Notes under the pieces: model-generated
The model's input: the letters and a program-made list of their open reading frames with translations, nothing else
Told to the model about the DNA's origin: nothing
Databases searched by the model: none
Shown: one piece after another, positions 30,447 to 39,119 of the stretch
Position numbering within the stretch: the stretch's first letter is position 1
How the letters are laid out: each line of letters begins with the position of its first letter
NCBI RefSeq assembly: GCF_014127485.1
Contig: NZ_CP059903.1
Coordinates: 806,001-870,000, forward strand
Length of the DNA: 64,000 nt
Origin: Nocardioides dongkuii
GTDB taxonomy: Bacteria > Actinomycetota > Actinomycetes > Propionibacteriales > Nocardioidaceae
Direction of reading: 5' to 3'
Made by a program: the position numbers and the translations under genes

Positions 30447-31829
30447 ATGGGTAGCCCAGGCCTGAAGAAGGCGCGCGACAAGATGGTCGCTGCCGGGGTG
30501 GACGAGGTCGCGATCGACACCTTCGCGCACTACTACCGGCTCCTCGAGCACGGCGAGACCGGCATGATCCCGGAGTCCACGATCGACCCGGTCGACATGG
30601 AGGCGCTCGCCGACGTCGAGGTCCCCGAGGACGTCGCCCGCGAGGCGCTGCAGGGCACCGCGGTGATCAAGCTGAACGGCGGCCTGGGCACCTCGATGGG
30701 CATGCATCGCGCGAAGTCGCTGCTGTGCGTGCGGCGCGGGCTGTCCTTCCTCGACATCATCGCCCGCCAGGTGCTGCACCTGCGCGAGCAGCACGGCGCC
30801 ACCCTGCCGCTGATCTTCATGAACTCCTTCCGCACCTCCGCCGACACGATGGCGGCGCTGGCGCGGTACGAGACGCTGCCGGTCGAGGGGCTGCCGCTGG
30901 AGTTCCTCCAGAACAAGGAGCCCAAGCTCCTCGCCCACGACCTCTCCCCGGTGAGCTGGCCCAAGGACCCCGACCTCGAGTGGTGTCCCCCCGGCCACGG
31001 CGACCTCTACACCGCGCTGCGCGGCACCGGCCTGCTCGAGCGGCTGATCGAGGCCGGCTACGACCGGGTCTTCGTCTCCAACTCCGACAACCTCGGCGGG
31101 GTGCCGGACCCGAGGATCGCGGGCTGGTTCGCCGCGAGCGGCGCGCCGTTCGCGATCGAGGCGACCCGCCGTACGCCGTCGGACCGCAAGGGCGGGCACT
31201 TCGCCCGCCGCAAGGGCGACGGCCGGCTGGTGCTGCGCGAGACCGCGCAGACCCTGGACGCCGACCGCGAGGCGCTCGCGGACCTCGACCGGCACCGGTT
31301 CACCTCCACCAACAACCTGTGGTTCGACCTGCGGGCGATGCGCGACGCCCTCGACCAGCGCGAGGGGATCCTCGGCCTGCCGCTGATCCGCAACGTCAAG
31401 ACCGTCGACCCCGGCGACCCGAGCACCCCCGAGGTGATCCAGGTCGAGACCGCCATGGGCGCCGCGATCGAGGTCTTCGAGGGCTCCCGGCTGATCGAGG
31501 TCGGGCGCGAGCGGTTCGTCCCGGTGAAGACGACCAACGACCTGCTGGTGCTGCGCTCGGACGTCTACGACATCGGCGGCGACTTCGTGCTCGACCCGAC
31601 CACCACCGCGCTCCCGTTCGTCGACCTCGACTCCGACCACTACAAGCTGGTCAGCGAGTTCGACAAGCGGTTCCCCGAGGGGGCGCCGTCGCTGCGCAAG
31701 GCCGACGCGCTGCGGGTCTCGGGCGACTGGACCTTCGGCCGCGGCGTGGAGGTCGTCGGCGAGGTGTCGCTGGACGCGACCTCCGCGCAGCGGGTCGCCC
31801 CCGGCACCGTGCTGAAGCCCGATGACTGA
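30447..31829 (+). CDS. UTP-glucose-1-phosphate uridylyltransferase, UDPGP (eukaryote-like) type
   Basis: 460 residues. VIKLNGGLGTSMGMHRAKSLL is the nucleotide-binding motif of the UDPGP family. PLIFMNSFRTSADT, WCPPGHGDLYTALRGTGLLE, VFVSNSDNLGG and HFARRKGDGRLVLRETAQ follow. It makes UDP-glucose from UTP and glucose-1-phosphate. Bacterial GalU enzymes are about 300 residues and belong to a different branch. This larger type sits where mycobacteria have galU (Rv0993), so it appears to replace it. It overlaps the next gene by eight bases. Confidence 0.93.
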   Translation: MGSPGLKKARDKMVAAGVDEVAIDTFAHYYRLLEHGETGMIPESTIDPVDMEALADVEVPEDVAREALQGTAVIKLNGGLGTSMGMHRAKSLLCVRRGLSFLDIIARQVLHLREQHGATLPLIFMNSFRTSADTMAALARYETLPVEGLPLEFLQNKEPKLLAHDLSPVSWPKDPDLEWCPPGHGDLYTALRGTGLLERLIEAGYDRVFVSNSDNLGGVPDPRIAGWFAASGAPFAIEATRRTPSDRKGGHFARRKGDGRLVLRETAQTLDADREALADLDRHRFTSTNNLWFDLRAMRDALDQREGILGLPLIRNVKTVDPGDPSTPEVIQVETAMGAAIEVFEGSRLIEVGRERFVPVKTTNDLLVLRSDVYDIGGDFVLDPTTTALPFVDLDSDHYKLVSEFDKRFPEGAPSLRKADALRVSGDWTFGRGVEVVGEVSLDATSAQRVAPGTVLKPDD

Positions 31830-33051
31830 CCACCTCGACTCCGTCGAGGAGCACCTCGACCGGGTGCTGCGCGACCTCGAGCCGCTGCCGGTCTTCCCGC
31901 AGCCGCTGATGGACACCCTCGGCCTCGCGTGCGCCGAGGACGTCGTCGCGACCGTCGCGCTGCCCGCCTTCGACAACTCCGCGATGGACGGGTACGCCGT
32001 GGCGAGCGCCGACGTCGCCACCGCCACCGAGGAGTCGCCGGTGCACCTGCCGGTGGTCGGCGAGATCGGCGCCGGCAACGCGCAGGTGCTGGCGCTCGCG
32101 CCCGGCACCGCCGTCAAGATCATGACCGGCGCCCCCGTGCCGACCGGTGCGGACGCGGTCGTCCCCTACGAGTGGACCGACCGCGGTGTCGCCCAGGTGA
32201 CGGTCTCCCGCGCGCCGGCGGCCGGCCAGCACGTCCGCCCCGCCGGCGAGGACGTCGGCGTCGGCGACCTGGTCATCGAGCGCGGGGCGGTCCTCGGCCC
32301 GCGCCAGGTCGGCCTGCTCGCCTCCATCGGTCGCGCGACGGTGCGCTCGCGGCCGCGGCCCCGCGTGGTGATCCTGTCCACCGGCACGGAGCTGCGCGAG
32401 CCCGGCGTACCCCTCGGCCACGACTCGATCTACGACGGCAACTCCTTCCTCCTGGCCGCCGCGGCCCGGCAGGCCGGCGCGATCGCCTACCGGGTCGGGA
32501 TCGTGCCCGACGAGCCGCAGGCGTTCCTGGACGCGCTCGAGGACCAGCTGGTGCGCGCCGACGTGGTGGTCACCTCCGGCGGCGTCTCGCAGGGCGACTT
32601 CGACGTGGTCAAGGCCGCGCTCGCGCCGCGGGGCGTGTGGTTCGGGCCGGTGGCGATGCAGCCCGGCAAGCCGCAGGGCTTCGGGTTCGTCGGTGAGGAC
32701 AACACCCCGGTCTTCACGCTGCCGGGCAACCCGGTCTCCTCCTACGTCTCCTTCCAGCTGTTCGTGCTGCCCGCGCTGCGCAAGCTGATGGGCCTCACGC
32801 CGTGGTCACGCCCCGGCGTACCGGCCCGGCTGACGCACGCGGTGACCTCGCCCCCGGGGCGCCGGCAGTACCTCCGCGCCGAGTACGTCGTGGAGGGCGG
32901 CGCCGCGTCCGTCTCGCCGGTCGGCGGCGCCGGGTCGCACCTGATCGGCGACCTCGCGAACGCGAACGCCCTCGTCGTCGTCCCGGAGGACGTCACCTCG
33001 CTGGAGCCCGGGGCGCAGGTCTCCGTGCTGCCGCTCGACCTCGACTTCTGA
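31822..33051 (+). CDS. glp: MoeA/gephyrin-like molybdopterin molybdotransferase (Glp-type)
   Basis: 409 residues with all MoeA signatures: PAFDNSAMDGYAVAS, AVKIMTGAPVPTGADAVVPYEWT, STGTELREPG, SIYDGNSFLL, VTSGGVSQGDFDVVKAAL and TLPGNPVSSYVSFQLFVLPALRKLMG. MoeA inserts molybdate into adenylated molybdopterin. In Corynebacterium the homologue next to rimJ and glpR (Glp) binds FtsZ and links it to the divisome through GlpR. The same order here, with GlpR at 34726-35586, makes a Glp role likely. moaC and mogA between them suggest that cofactor synthesis is kept too. Confidence 0.92.
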   Translation: MTDHLDSVEEHLDRVLRDLEPLPVFPQPLMDTLGLACAEDVVATVALPAFDNSAMDGYAVASADVATATEESPVHLPVVGEIGAGNAQVLALAPGTAVKIMTGAPVPTGADAVVPYEWTDRGVAQVTVSRAPAAGQHVRPAGEDVGVGDLVIERGAVLGPRQVGLLASIGRATVRSRPRPRVVILSTGTELREPGVPLGHDSIYDGNSFLLAAAARQAGAIAYRVGIVPDEPQAFLDALEDQLVRADVVVTSGGVSQGDFDVVKAALAPRGVWFGPVAMQPGKPQGFGFVGEDNTPVFTLPGNPVSSYVSFQLFVLPALRKLMGLTPWSRPGVPARLTHAVTSPPGRRQYLRAEYVVEGGAASVSPVGGAGSHLIGDLANANALVVVPEDVTSLEPGAQVSVLPLDLDF

Positions 33052-33075
33052 CCCCGCCCCGATGAGGAGCACGCC

Positions 33076-33554
<479 letters not shown>

Positions 33555-33558
<4 letters not shown>

Positions 33559-34031
33559 GCCTGCGGGCGGCCGTCGTGGTGGCCTCGAACCGCGCGGCTG
33601 CCGGGGTGTACGCCGACGAGACCGGGCCGCTGATCGCCGACTTCCTCCGGGGCCTCGACTTCGCGGTCGCCGACCCAGTGGTGGTGCCGGACGGCGACCC
33701 GGTGGCCGCGGCGATCCGCGCCGAGGTCGACGGCGGCGCCCGGGTGGTCCTCACCACCGGCGGCACCGGCCTGACCCCGACCGACCGCACCCCCGAGGTG
33801 ACCCGGCCGCTGCTGGACCGCGAGGTGCCCGGCATCGCCGAGGCGATCCGGGCGTACGGCGTCGCGCAGGGGGTGCCGACCGCGGTGCTCTCGCGCGGCC
33901 TCGCGGGCGTCGCCGGCGCGTGCCTGGTGGTCAACCTGCCGGGCTCGCGGGGCGGGGTGCGGGACGCGCTCGAGGTGCTGGGCCCGATCCTCGTGCACGC
34001 GGTCGAGCAGGTCGTCGGGAGCGACCACTGA
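33555..34031 (+). CDS. mog: MogA/MoaB-type molybdopterin adenylyltransferase
   Basis: 158 residues from a GTG that overlaps the moaC stop. The MoCF core is clear: AAVVVASNRAAAGVYADETGPLIADFL, VVLTTGGTGLTPTDRTPEVTRPLLDREVPGIAEAIR, and NLPGSRGGVRDALEVLGPILVHAVEQV. It adenylates molybdopterin before MoeA inserts the metal. The glp-moaC-mog order makes a compact cofactor-finishing operon. Confidence 0.94.
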
Positions 34032-34060
34032 ACGCCGCGCGCCCGGGTCGCGCGTGGCCG

Positions 34061-34642
34061 GTGCGGCTGACCTCGGGCGAGGTGACGGTCCGGCCGCTCC
34101 GGTTGCGCGACCAGGCCGCCTGGCGCGAGGTCCGGCAGCGGAACGCCGCGTGGCTGGTGCCGTGGGACGCGACCGTCCCGCCGGGCAGCGAGGCGCGACC
34201 GACCACGTTCACCACCCTGGTCCGGCGGATGCGTCGACAGGCGCGCCAGGGCACGACGTACCCCTTCGCGGTGGAGGTCGACGGCCGCTTCGCCGGGCAG
34301 GTGACGGTCACCAACATCGCCCGCGGGTCCGCGCAGTTCGGGTCTGTGGGCTACTGGCTCGACCGCGAGCACGCCGGCCGCGGCGTCATCCCGCGTGCGG
34401 TCGCGCTGGTCGTCGACCACTGCTTCACGAACGCCGGGCTGCACCGGGTCGAGATCGCGATCCGGCCGGAGAACTCCAACTCGCTGCGGGTCGTGGAGAA
34501 GCTCGGGATCCACGAGATCGGGTACGCCCCGCGCTACCTGCACATCGACGGCGCGTGGCGCGACCACCGGCTCTACGCCCTCACCAAGGAGGAGTGCCCG
34601 CGCGGGCTGCTGGCCCGCCTGGAGGAGGGTCCGGACACCTGA
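34061..34642 (+). CDS. rimJ: RimJ/RimL-type GNAT N-acetyltransferase
   Basis: About 193 residues from the GTG at 34061 (VRLTSGEVTVRPLRLRDQAAWREVRQRNAAWLVPWD). The GNAT acetyl-CoA site is VGYWLDREHAGRGVIPRAVALVVDHCF and the end is LHRVEIAIRPENSNSLRVVEKLGIHEIGYAPRYLHIDGAWRDHRLYALTKEE. Similarity-like residues continue upstream to a CTG at 34028, whose CTGA overlaps the mog stop, so a rare CTG start is possible. RimJ-type enzymes acetylate protein N-termini. It sits between mog and glpR as in corynebacteria and mycobacteria. Confidence 0.9.
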   Translation: MRLTSGEVTVRPLRLRDQAAWREVRQRNAAWLVPWDATVPPGSEARPTTFTTLVRRMRRQARQGTTYPFAVEVDGRFAGQVTVTNIARGSAQFGSVGYWLDREHAGRGVIPRAVALVVDHCFTNAGLHRVEIAIRPENSNSLRVVEKLGIHEIGYAPRYLHIDGAWRDHRLYALTKEECPRGLLARLEEGPDT

Positions 34643-34725
34643 GTCACAGGAGACCCAGAAGTCTTTCTGCGACACACCTGTAGACATGCGCCCCACCGTC
34701 GGGTGGCGAACCTAACCTCGGGTCC

Positions 34726-35586
34726 GTGGACATGAGCGCGTTGATCTTCGTCGCCCTGGCAGTGGCGTGGGCGTTCTACCTGGTCCCGAAGGCTCTCAAG
34801 CACCACGACGACGTGGTGCGCAGCCGCTCGGTCGACCGCTTCTCGCACACGATGCGGGTCCTGGCCCGGCGCGAGCCCGTCGACCGGCGCAGCGCCCGGC
34901 TCGTGGTCACCCCGGGGCGGCCCGCGTCGTCCGCCGTGGTGGTCACCAAGCCGTCCGCAGCCGTCCCCACCGACCCGTCGCCGGCCGAGCGCCGCGTCCG
35001 CCGCGCTGCCGCGGCCCGCGCCGCCCAGCGTCGCCGCCGGGTGCTCGGCGTGCTGCTGCTCGCCACCGCGGTCGTCGTCGTCCTGGCGGCCACCGGCGTG
35101 CACTCCTGGTGGTACGCCGCGATCCCCGCGGGCCTGCTCGTCGCCTGGCTGGCCGCGTGCCGCCTGATGGTGCGTCGCGAGCACGCCGTCCTGGCCCCGC
35201 GCGCGTCCGCGCCGGTCGTCCCCGACGCCACGCCCGCCGCCGCTGCGCCCGCGCCCGCCGCTGCGGTCGCGGACGAGGTCGTCGGCGAGGCCACCGAGGA
35301 CATCGCGGTCGTCCGCGACGACGCCGAGGTCGCGATCGTCTCCACGGCCGGCATCGACCCGACGCTGTGGGACCCGGTGCCCGTCACCCTCCCGACGTAC
35401 GTCTCGAAGCCGGCGGCCACGCGCCGGACCGTGCGCACCATCGCCCTCGACGACACCGGCGTGTGGACCTCCGGGCACACCGAGGCCGACAGCCGGCTCG
35501 CCCGGAAGGCCGAGGAGAGCGACCGCGCCGAGCGCGCCGACCGCGCCACCCGGGCCGAGAACGACGGGCGCGCCGTCGGCTCCTGA
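34726..35586 (+). CDS. glpR: GlpR/SepX-like divisome membrane protein
   Basis: 286 residues (GTG 34726; ATG 34732 is also possible). TM1 is at the extreme N-terminus (MSALIFVALAVAWAFYLVPKALKHHDDVVRSRSVDRFSHTMRVLARRE), the diagnostic start of this family. A basic cytoplasmic linker leads to TM2 and TM3 (about 105-145). An Ala/Pro-rich, acidic tail ends VWTSGHTEADSRLARKAEESDRAERADRATRAE. The homologues GlpR (Corynebacterium) and SepX (Streptomyces) bind Glp and septal proteins at the division site. The pairing with glp supports this. Confidence 0.85.
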   Translation: MDMSALIFVALAVAWAFYLVPKALKHHDDVVRSRSVDRFSHTMRVLARREPVDRRSARLVVTPGRPASSAVVVTKPSAAVPTDPSPAERRVRRAAAARAAQRRRRVLGVLLLATAVVVVLAATGVHSWWYAAIPAGLLVAWLAACRLMVRREHAVLAPRASAPVVPDATPAAAAPAPAAAVADEVVGEATEDIAVVRDDAEVAIVSTAGIDPTLWDPVPVTLPTYVSKPAATRRTVRTIALDDTGVWTSGHTEADSRLARKAEESDRAERADRATRAENDGRAVGS

Positions 35587-35596
35587 GGCGATTCGG

Positions 35597-35613
35597 CCCG
35601 GCCCCGAGCCGGG
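35597..35613 (+). terminator. Short stem-loop after glpR
   Basis: CCCGGC (35597-35602) pairs with GCCGGG (35608-35613) around cccga, 11 bases after the glpR stop. TAATCT follows at 35617-35622 and could instead be the -10 element of the tRNA-Ala promoter. Evidence is modest. Confidence 0.4.
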
Positions 35614-35651
35614 TGCTAATCTTTCGGCTCGCGTCCCGAGGACGCACACCT

Positions 35652-35727
35652 GGGGCTGTGGCGCAGTTGGTAGCGCGTCTCGTTCGCAATGAGAAGGCCA
35701 GGGGTTCGAATCCCCTCAGCTCCACCA
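35652..35727 (+). tRNA. tRNA-Ala (anticodon CGC)
   Basis: 73 bases plus an encoded CCA. The acceptor GGGGCTG/CAGCTCC contains the G3:U70 pair, the alanine identity element. D arm GCGC/GCGC, anticodon stem-loop TCTCG-TTCGCAA-TGAGA (anticodon CGC, reads GCG) and T arm AGGGG-TTCGAAT-CCCCT are all well formed. It is a single gene followed by three hairpins. Confidence 0.97.
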
Positions 35728-35737
35728 GGTAGCAAAG

Positions 35738-35775
35738 ATCGCCTCCCACCTGCAGCGATGCAGGAGGGAGGCGAT
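35738..35775 (+). terminator. Nested stem-loop terminator after tRNA-Ala
   Basis: ATCGCCTCCC (35738-35747) pairs with 35766-35775. Inside, CCTGCA pairs with TGCAGG around GCGA, with one unpaired A on each side. It begins 11 bases after the tRNA CCA end. Confidence 0.8.
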
Positions 35776-35821
35776 TCGCCGTTCGGCCCACGACCTCGTG
35801 GGCGCGGGCCCAGGCAGACGA

Positions 35822-35854
35822 AACGCCCCGCCCTCCAGAGGAGAGCGGGGCGTT
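35822..35854. terminator. 10-bp stem-loop, probably bidirectional
   Basis: AACGCCCCGC (35822-35831) pairs perfectly with GCGGGGCGTT (35845-35854), giving A-rich and T-rich flanks in both directions. It lies between tRNA-Ala and the end of the convergent reductase gene. Confidence 0.7.
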
Positions 35855-35992
35855 CCTGGTCCGGCCCAGGAATCGGGGGGCGTCCTGGTGCCTGACCTGT
35901 CGCCATCCTAGGACGTCCAGGGCGTTCCAGGGGAGGGGCCCTCGCTCCTTGACCGAACCTTCATGGGCCGTGTGGTCCCCGTGGCGGTCGGG

Positions 35993-37075
35993 TCAGGGGA
36001 TGACGCGGGCGCTGCGGTACTGCTCGGCGTAGGCGAAGAACGTCGCCCGGGTGTCGCGCGTCGCGGAGAAGCCGGCGGTGCGGCTCTTGTTCATGTCCGT
36101 CACGACCTCCATGTCGCGGCCGAGGTCGGCGTCGGTGTGCCACCACGAGGCGACCCGTGCCAGGTCCGGCTCGACCAGCCCGTGCCGGTGGGCCAGGTCG
36201 CGCCAGACCGGCTCCATGCCGCTCATCGCGGTCTCCAGGGGGCGCGGGGCGTCGGCGTACCCCTCCCACTCCAGGCCGAACCAGGCGGCGATCTGCGGCC
36301 ACAGCCAGCGCCAGCGGAACACGTCGCCGTTGGCGGTGTTGAAGGCCTCGTTCCGACCGGCGGGGGTCCGCGCGGCCCACAGCATCTGCTCGGCGAGCAG
36401 GTCGGCGTCGGTCACGTCGGTCAGCGAGTTCCACTGGGTCTCGGACCCGGGGAAGACGAAGGGGAGGCCCTGGTCCTGGCAGATCGAGGCGTAGGCGCAG
36501 AGGGTGGCCACCATGTTCATCGCGTTGCCGGTGGCGAAGCCGAAGACGGTGTGCGAGCGGTGCACGCTCCAGGTGAAGCCGTCGCGGGCGGCGGCGGCGA
36601 AGAGCTCGTCCTCCTGCGCGTAGTAGAAGTTCGGGTACGGCAGCCGCTCCTCGTCCTCGTGGAAGGGCGTGTCGGGCATGTCGCCCTGGCCGTAGGCCTC
36701 GAAGGGGCCGAGGTAGTGCTTGAGCCCGGTCATCAGGGCGACGTGCTCGACGCTGCCGGCCGGTGACAGGGCGGCCAGGAGGTCGCGGACGGCGCCCCCG
36801 TTGACCCGGATGTTCTCGGCCTCGGTGTCCATCCGCGTCCAGGCCGTGAACGCGACGAGCTGGGGGGCGACGTCGGCCAGCGCCGTGGCCAGGCCGGCGG
36901 GGTCCGCGAGGTCGGCGCGCACGGTGTGCACGTCGGGCTGGGGTGTGCCGCTGCGGGACAGGCCGTAGGTCTCCCAGCCTTCCTCGACCAGGCGTCGCGC
37001 GACGGCCTGCCCCACGATGCCCGTCACGCCCACGACCAGGGCTCGGCGGGGAGGGGTGGTCGATGACTCGGACAT
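35993..37075 (-). CDS. SDR-family NAD(P)-dependent reductase (PRISE / progesterone 5-beta-reductase-like)
   Basis: 360 residues. ALVVGVTGIVGQAVARRLVEEGWETYGLSRS binds the dinucleotide. MTGLKHYLGPFEAYGQ, FYYAQEDELFAAAARDGFTWSVHRSHTVFGFATGNAMNM and AFNTANGDVFRWRWLWPQIAAWFGLEWEGY are the features of atypical SDRs related to plant PRISE enzymes, which reduce enones. The catalytic Tyr is in the FYYAQED stretch. The natural substrate is unknown. It is monocistronic, with a 9-bp palindrome upstream at 37109-37131. Confidence 0.88.
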   Translation of the reverse strand: MSESSTTPPRRALVVGVTGIVGQAVARRLVEEGWETYGLSRSGTPQPDVHTVRADLADPAGLATALADVAPQLVAFTAWTRMDTEAENIRVNGGAVRDLLAALSPAGSVEHVALMTGLKHYLGPFEAYGQGDMPDTPFHEDEERLPYPNFYYAQEDELFAAAARDGFTWSVHRSHTVFGFATGNAMNMVATLCAYASICQDQGLPFVFPGSETQWNSLTDVTDADLLAEQMLWAARTPAGRNEAFNTANGDVFRWRWLWPQIAAWFGLEWEGYADAPRPLETAMSGMEPVWRDLAHRHGLVEPDLARVASWWHTDADLGRDMEVVTDMNKSRTAGFSATRDTRATFFAYAEQYRSARVIP

Positions 37076-37108
37076 GGCTGTCCTCTCGGGTGGCTGCGGT
37101 GTCCTCGA

Positions 37109-37131
37109 GGGACGTCGTCGGGCGACGTCCC
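37109..37131 (-). promoter_or_regulatory. Perfect 9-bp inverted repeat upstream of the SDR gene
   Basis: GGGACGTCG (37109-37117) faces CGACGTCCC (37123-37131) across five bases, 34 bases upstream of the reductase ATG. It could be an operator, a leader hairpin, or the terminator of the upstream GAF-ANTAR gene. The sequence alone does not decide. Confidence 0.45.
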
Positions 37132-37139
37132 GACACCTT

Positions 37140-37219
37140 CGAGCCTACGAGGGGGTGCGCGGGCGAGACCTGCGCAACAACCCCGAGCCTACGAGGGGGT
37201 GCGCGGGCGAGACCTGCGC
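37140..37219. repeat. 36-bp perfect direct repeat, period 44
   Basis: The same 36 bases, beginning CGAGCCTACGAGGGGGTGCG, occur at 37140-37175 and 37184-37219, separated by eight bases. They fill the gap between the GAF-ANTAR gene and the SDR gene. The perfect identity suggests a recent duplication of a short mobile-like intergenic element. Confidence 0.9.
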
Positions 37220-37230
37220 CACGGTCTCCG

Positions 37231-37944
37231 TCAGGGGCGGACGCGGCCCTCCAGCTGCGCAAGCACGTCGTTGGCGACGTCGACCAGGCGTCGCCTGCTC
37301 GACCGGGCGCGAGAGCGGAGGAGGTCGAAGGCTTCCGAGGTCGAGATGTGATCGGCCTGGGCGAGGGCTCCCTTGGCCTGCTCGATCACGACGCGGCTGT
37401 TCAGGGCGCCCTGGAGCTGCTCGGTGAGGATCTCGGCATGCGCGAGGTTGCGTTCCTGCAGGATCGCGATCGTGGCGATGTCGGCGAGCGCCTGGACGAC
37501 GCGGATCTCGTCCGGCTCGAACCTGGAGTCCTCGGTGCCGAACAGGTTGAGCGCACCGATGACCTGGGTCCGTAGCCGCATCGGGAAGGCGTGGACCGAC
37601 TGGAACCCGGCGTGGATGGCGCGGGGGGCGAAGGTGGGCCACCGGTCGGACGCGTGGGCGAGGTCCGCGTTGACGACTGGCTCTCCCGAGGTCAGGCAGT
37701 CCCGGCAGGGGCCTTCCTCGTTCTGGATCTGCAGCAGCTCCAGCATCTTTCCCGACTCGTTGCTCGACGCCATGAACCGGACCCGGCCGGGACGGTCGGA
37801 CAGCACGAGGCCGACCGCGGCGGCGCCGCTCACGGTGGCGGCTCGGTGGGTGAGGGTGTCGAGGAAGTCGAGGAGGTCGAAATCGTCGACGAGGGTGTCG
37901 GCCACCTCCACGAAGAACTCGGACAGGTCGATCACGGAGATCAT
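37231..37944 (-). CDS. GAF-ANTAR regulator (RNA-binding antiterminator type)
   Basis: 237 residues. The GAF domain (about 20-165) includes AAVGLVLSDRPGRVRFMASSNE, NEEGPCRDCLTSGEPVVNADLAH and FQSVHAFPMRLRTQVIGALNLFG. The ANTAR domain (about 175-232) includes VVIEQAKGALAQADHISTSEAFDLLRSRARSSRRRLVDVANDVL. ANTAR binds paired RNA hairpins to prevent termination; the GAF domain senses a ligand. EGPCRDC, with two cysteines, suggests redox or metal sensing. It follows a second GAF-ANTAR gene in the same direction with a 43-base gap. Confidence 0.93.
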   Translation of the reverse strand: MISVIDLSEFFVEVADTLVDDFDLLDFLDTLTHRAATVSGAAAVGLVLSDRPGRVRFMASSNESGKMLELLQIQNEEGPCRDCLTSGEPVVNADLAHASDRWPTFAPRAIHAGFQSVHAFPMRLRTQVIGALNLFGTEDSRFEPDEIRVVQALADIATIAILQERNLAHAEILTEQLQGALNSRVVIEQAKGALAQADHISTSEAFDLLRSRARSSRRRLVDVANDVLAQLEGRVRP

Positions 37945-37987
37945 GGCTGGGCCTCGTATTCGTCGAGTGGAGCAGTGATCTTGCTGT

Positions 37988-38779
37988 TCACCTGATGTCC
38001 CGCGATGGCATGAACTGCCCGGCCACGATCTCGCCGGCCAGCTCGGTCAGGTCGTCGCCGTTCGCCCACGCGTGGGCCCTCATGATGGCCAGCGCCTCGG
38101 CCAACGTGACGCCGAGCGCGACCATCACCATGCCCTGGGCTTGGTAGACGTACGCGTGGCGTTCCAGGGTTCTTCCGAGATCCGGTTCCCATTGACTATC
38201 CCCGCCTGGGAGGGTGCCGTCCAGCAGGATCTCGGTCGCCAGCTCCGCGAAGGCCGTCGCCGTGACGATCCGCTCCTGGTCCAGCGCCCTCTCGCCGGCG
38301 TACAGCGTGAGGACGCCGAAGATGGCGGCGCCGACGTGCAGGGGGAACGAGTACACCCCGGTCACGCCGTCAGCCAGCGCTGCCGGGATCCACCCCGGCC
38401 ACCGCTGGGCATGGGTGCTCTCCAGGTCTGCGGCGAGGACGGGACGGCGTGCGCCGAAGGCATCGCGCGCCGGGCCCTCGCCGACGTTGAACTGGGCCTC
38501 GTCGAGCCGTCGTGCTGCCGGCGACGACGCGGCGCAGACCGTGTGGGTCCCGACGCTGGGAATCAGGGAGACCGTCGCCCCGATGAGGTCGAGGTCGTCA
38601 CGCACCGTCCGGCACAGGCTGTCGAGCGCGCTCACGACCCCCGGTGGGTCCGTCGGGCGACGCCGCGTCAACAGCTCGTCGACGCGGCGGTGCACTGACT
38701 CGGGGTCGGTCAACAGGTCCGGCTTCCTGGGCGGCGTCGAGCGATGTGCGCCGGCAGGGTCCTGGACGACGAGATGCAT
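37988..38779 (-). CDS. Second GAF-ANTAR regulator
   Basis: 263 residues from the ATG at 38779 (a GTG six bases earlier is possible). The GAF domain contains VSLIPSVGTHTVCAASSPAARRLDEAQFNVGEGPARDAFGARRPVLAADLES and GVYSFPLHVGAAIFGVLTLYAGERALD. The ANTAR domain is at about 202-255 (HAYVYQAQGMVMVALGVTLAEALAIMRAHAWANGDDLTELAGEIVAG). The first GAF-ANTAR gene lies 43 bases downstream, so they are probably cotranscribed. Its core differs from the first (no EGPCRDC motif), so it should sense something else. Confidence 0.92.
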   Translation of the reverse strand: MHLVVQDPAGAHRSTPPRKPDLLTDPESVHRRVDELLTRRRPTDPPGVVSALDSLCRTVRDDLDLIGATVSLIPSVGTHTVCAASSPAARRLDEAQFNVGEGPARDAFGARRPVLAADLESTHAQRWPGWIPAALADGVTGVYSFPLHVGAAIFGVLTLYAGERALDQERIVTATAFAELATEILLDGTLPGGDSQWEPDLGRTLERHAYVYQAQGMVMVALGVTLAEALAIMRAHAWANGDDLTELAGEIVAGQFMPSRDIR

Positions 38780-39119
38780 CTTCACCCTAACGGGTTCCAG
38801 CGAGAGGTCTAGATGCCTCCACCCCCGGGGTAGACTGAACACGCATCGTCGTCCCGGACCCCTGACGGCACCACCCTTTCGTCTACGGTCCGGAGAACAT
38901 CGTGCTGACTTCTCAGCTCTCGACAGCGACGAGTCCCTCGTCAGCCCCGTACACCCGGCACCGACCGCGGGGGGCCGGTGTCCCTGACGGTTCGGGCGCG
39001 CCATCCGGTTCTCCGCGGTCCGGCGGCTCACGCCTGTCGCCGTCGACGCCCGACCGCCTCGCCCTCTGAGCTCTCGCGCCTCCGAGCCCACCACGATCGT
39101 TGATCGGAAAGAGCCCCTG
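38780..39119. other. 340-bp gap between divergent GAF-ANTAR and STAS genes
   Basis: I find no gene, tRNA or clear palindrome here. It must hold two divergent promoters. A GGGTAGAC sequence at about 38830 could be the -10 of a sigma-B-like promoter reading right, but no GTTT -35 lies at suitable spacing. Confidence 0.6.

Larger units (their letters stand above)
35728..35992. other. 265-bp gap with three consecutive hairpins
   Basis: No gene is supported. Three stem-loops lie in a row after tRNA-Ala. 35738-35775 has a 10-bp stem enclosing a second 6-bp stem with loop GCGA. 35786-35803 has GCCCACGA pairing around two bases. 35822-35854 has AACGCCCCGC pairing around 13 bases. The first is the likely tRNA terminator. 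The third can end the convergent reductase gene that stops at 35993. Confidence 0.75.

Noticed and set aside
37140..37219. Prophage or island attachment site
   Set aside because: The 36-base repeats are only 8 bases apart, no tRNA overlaps them, and there is no integrase.
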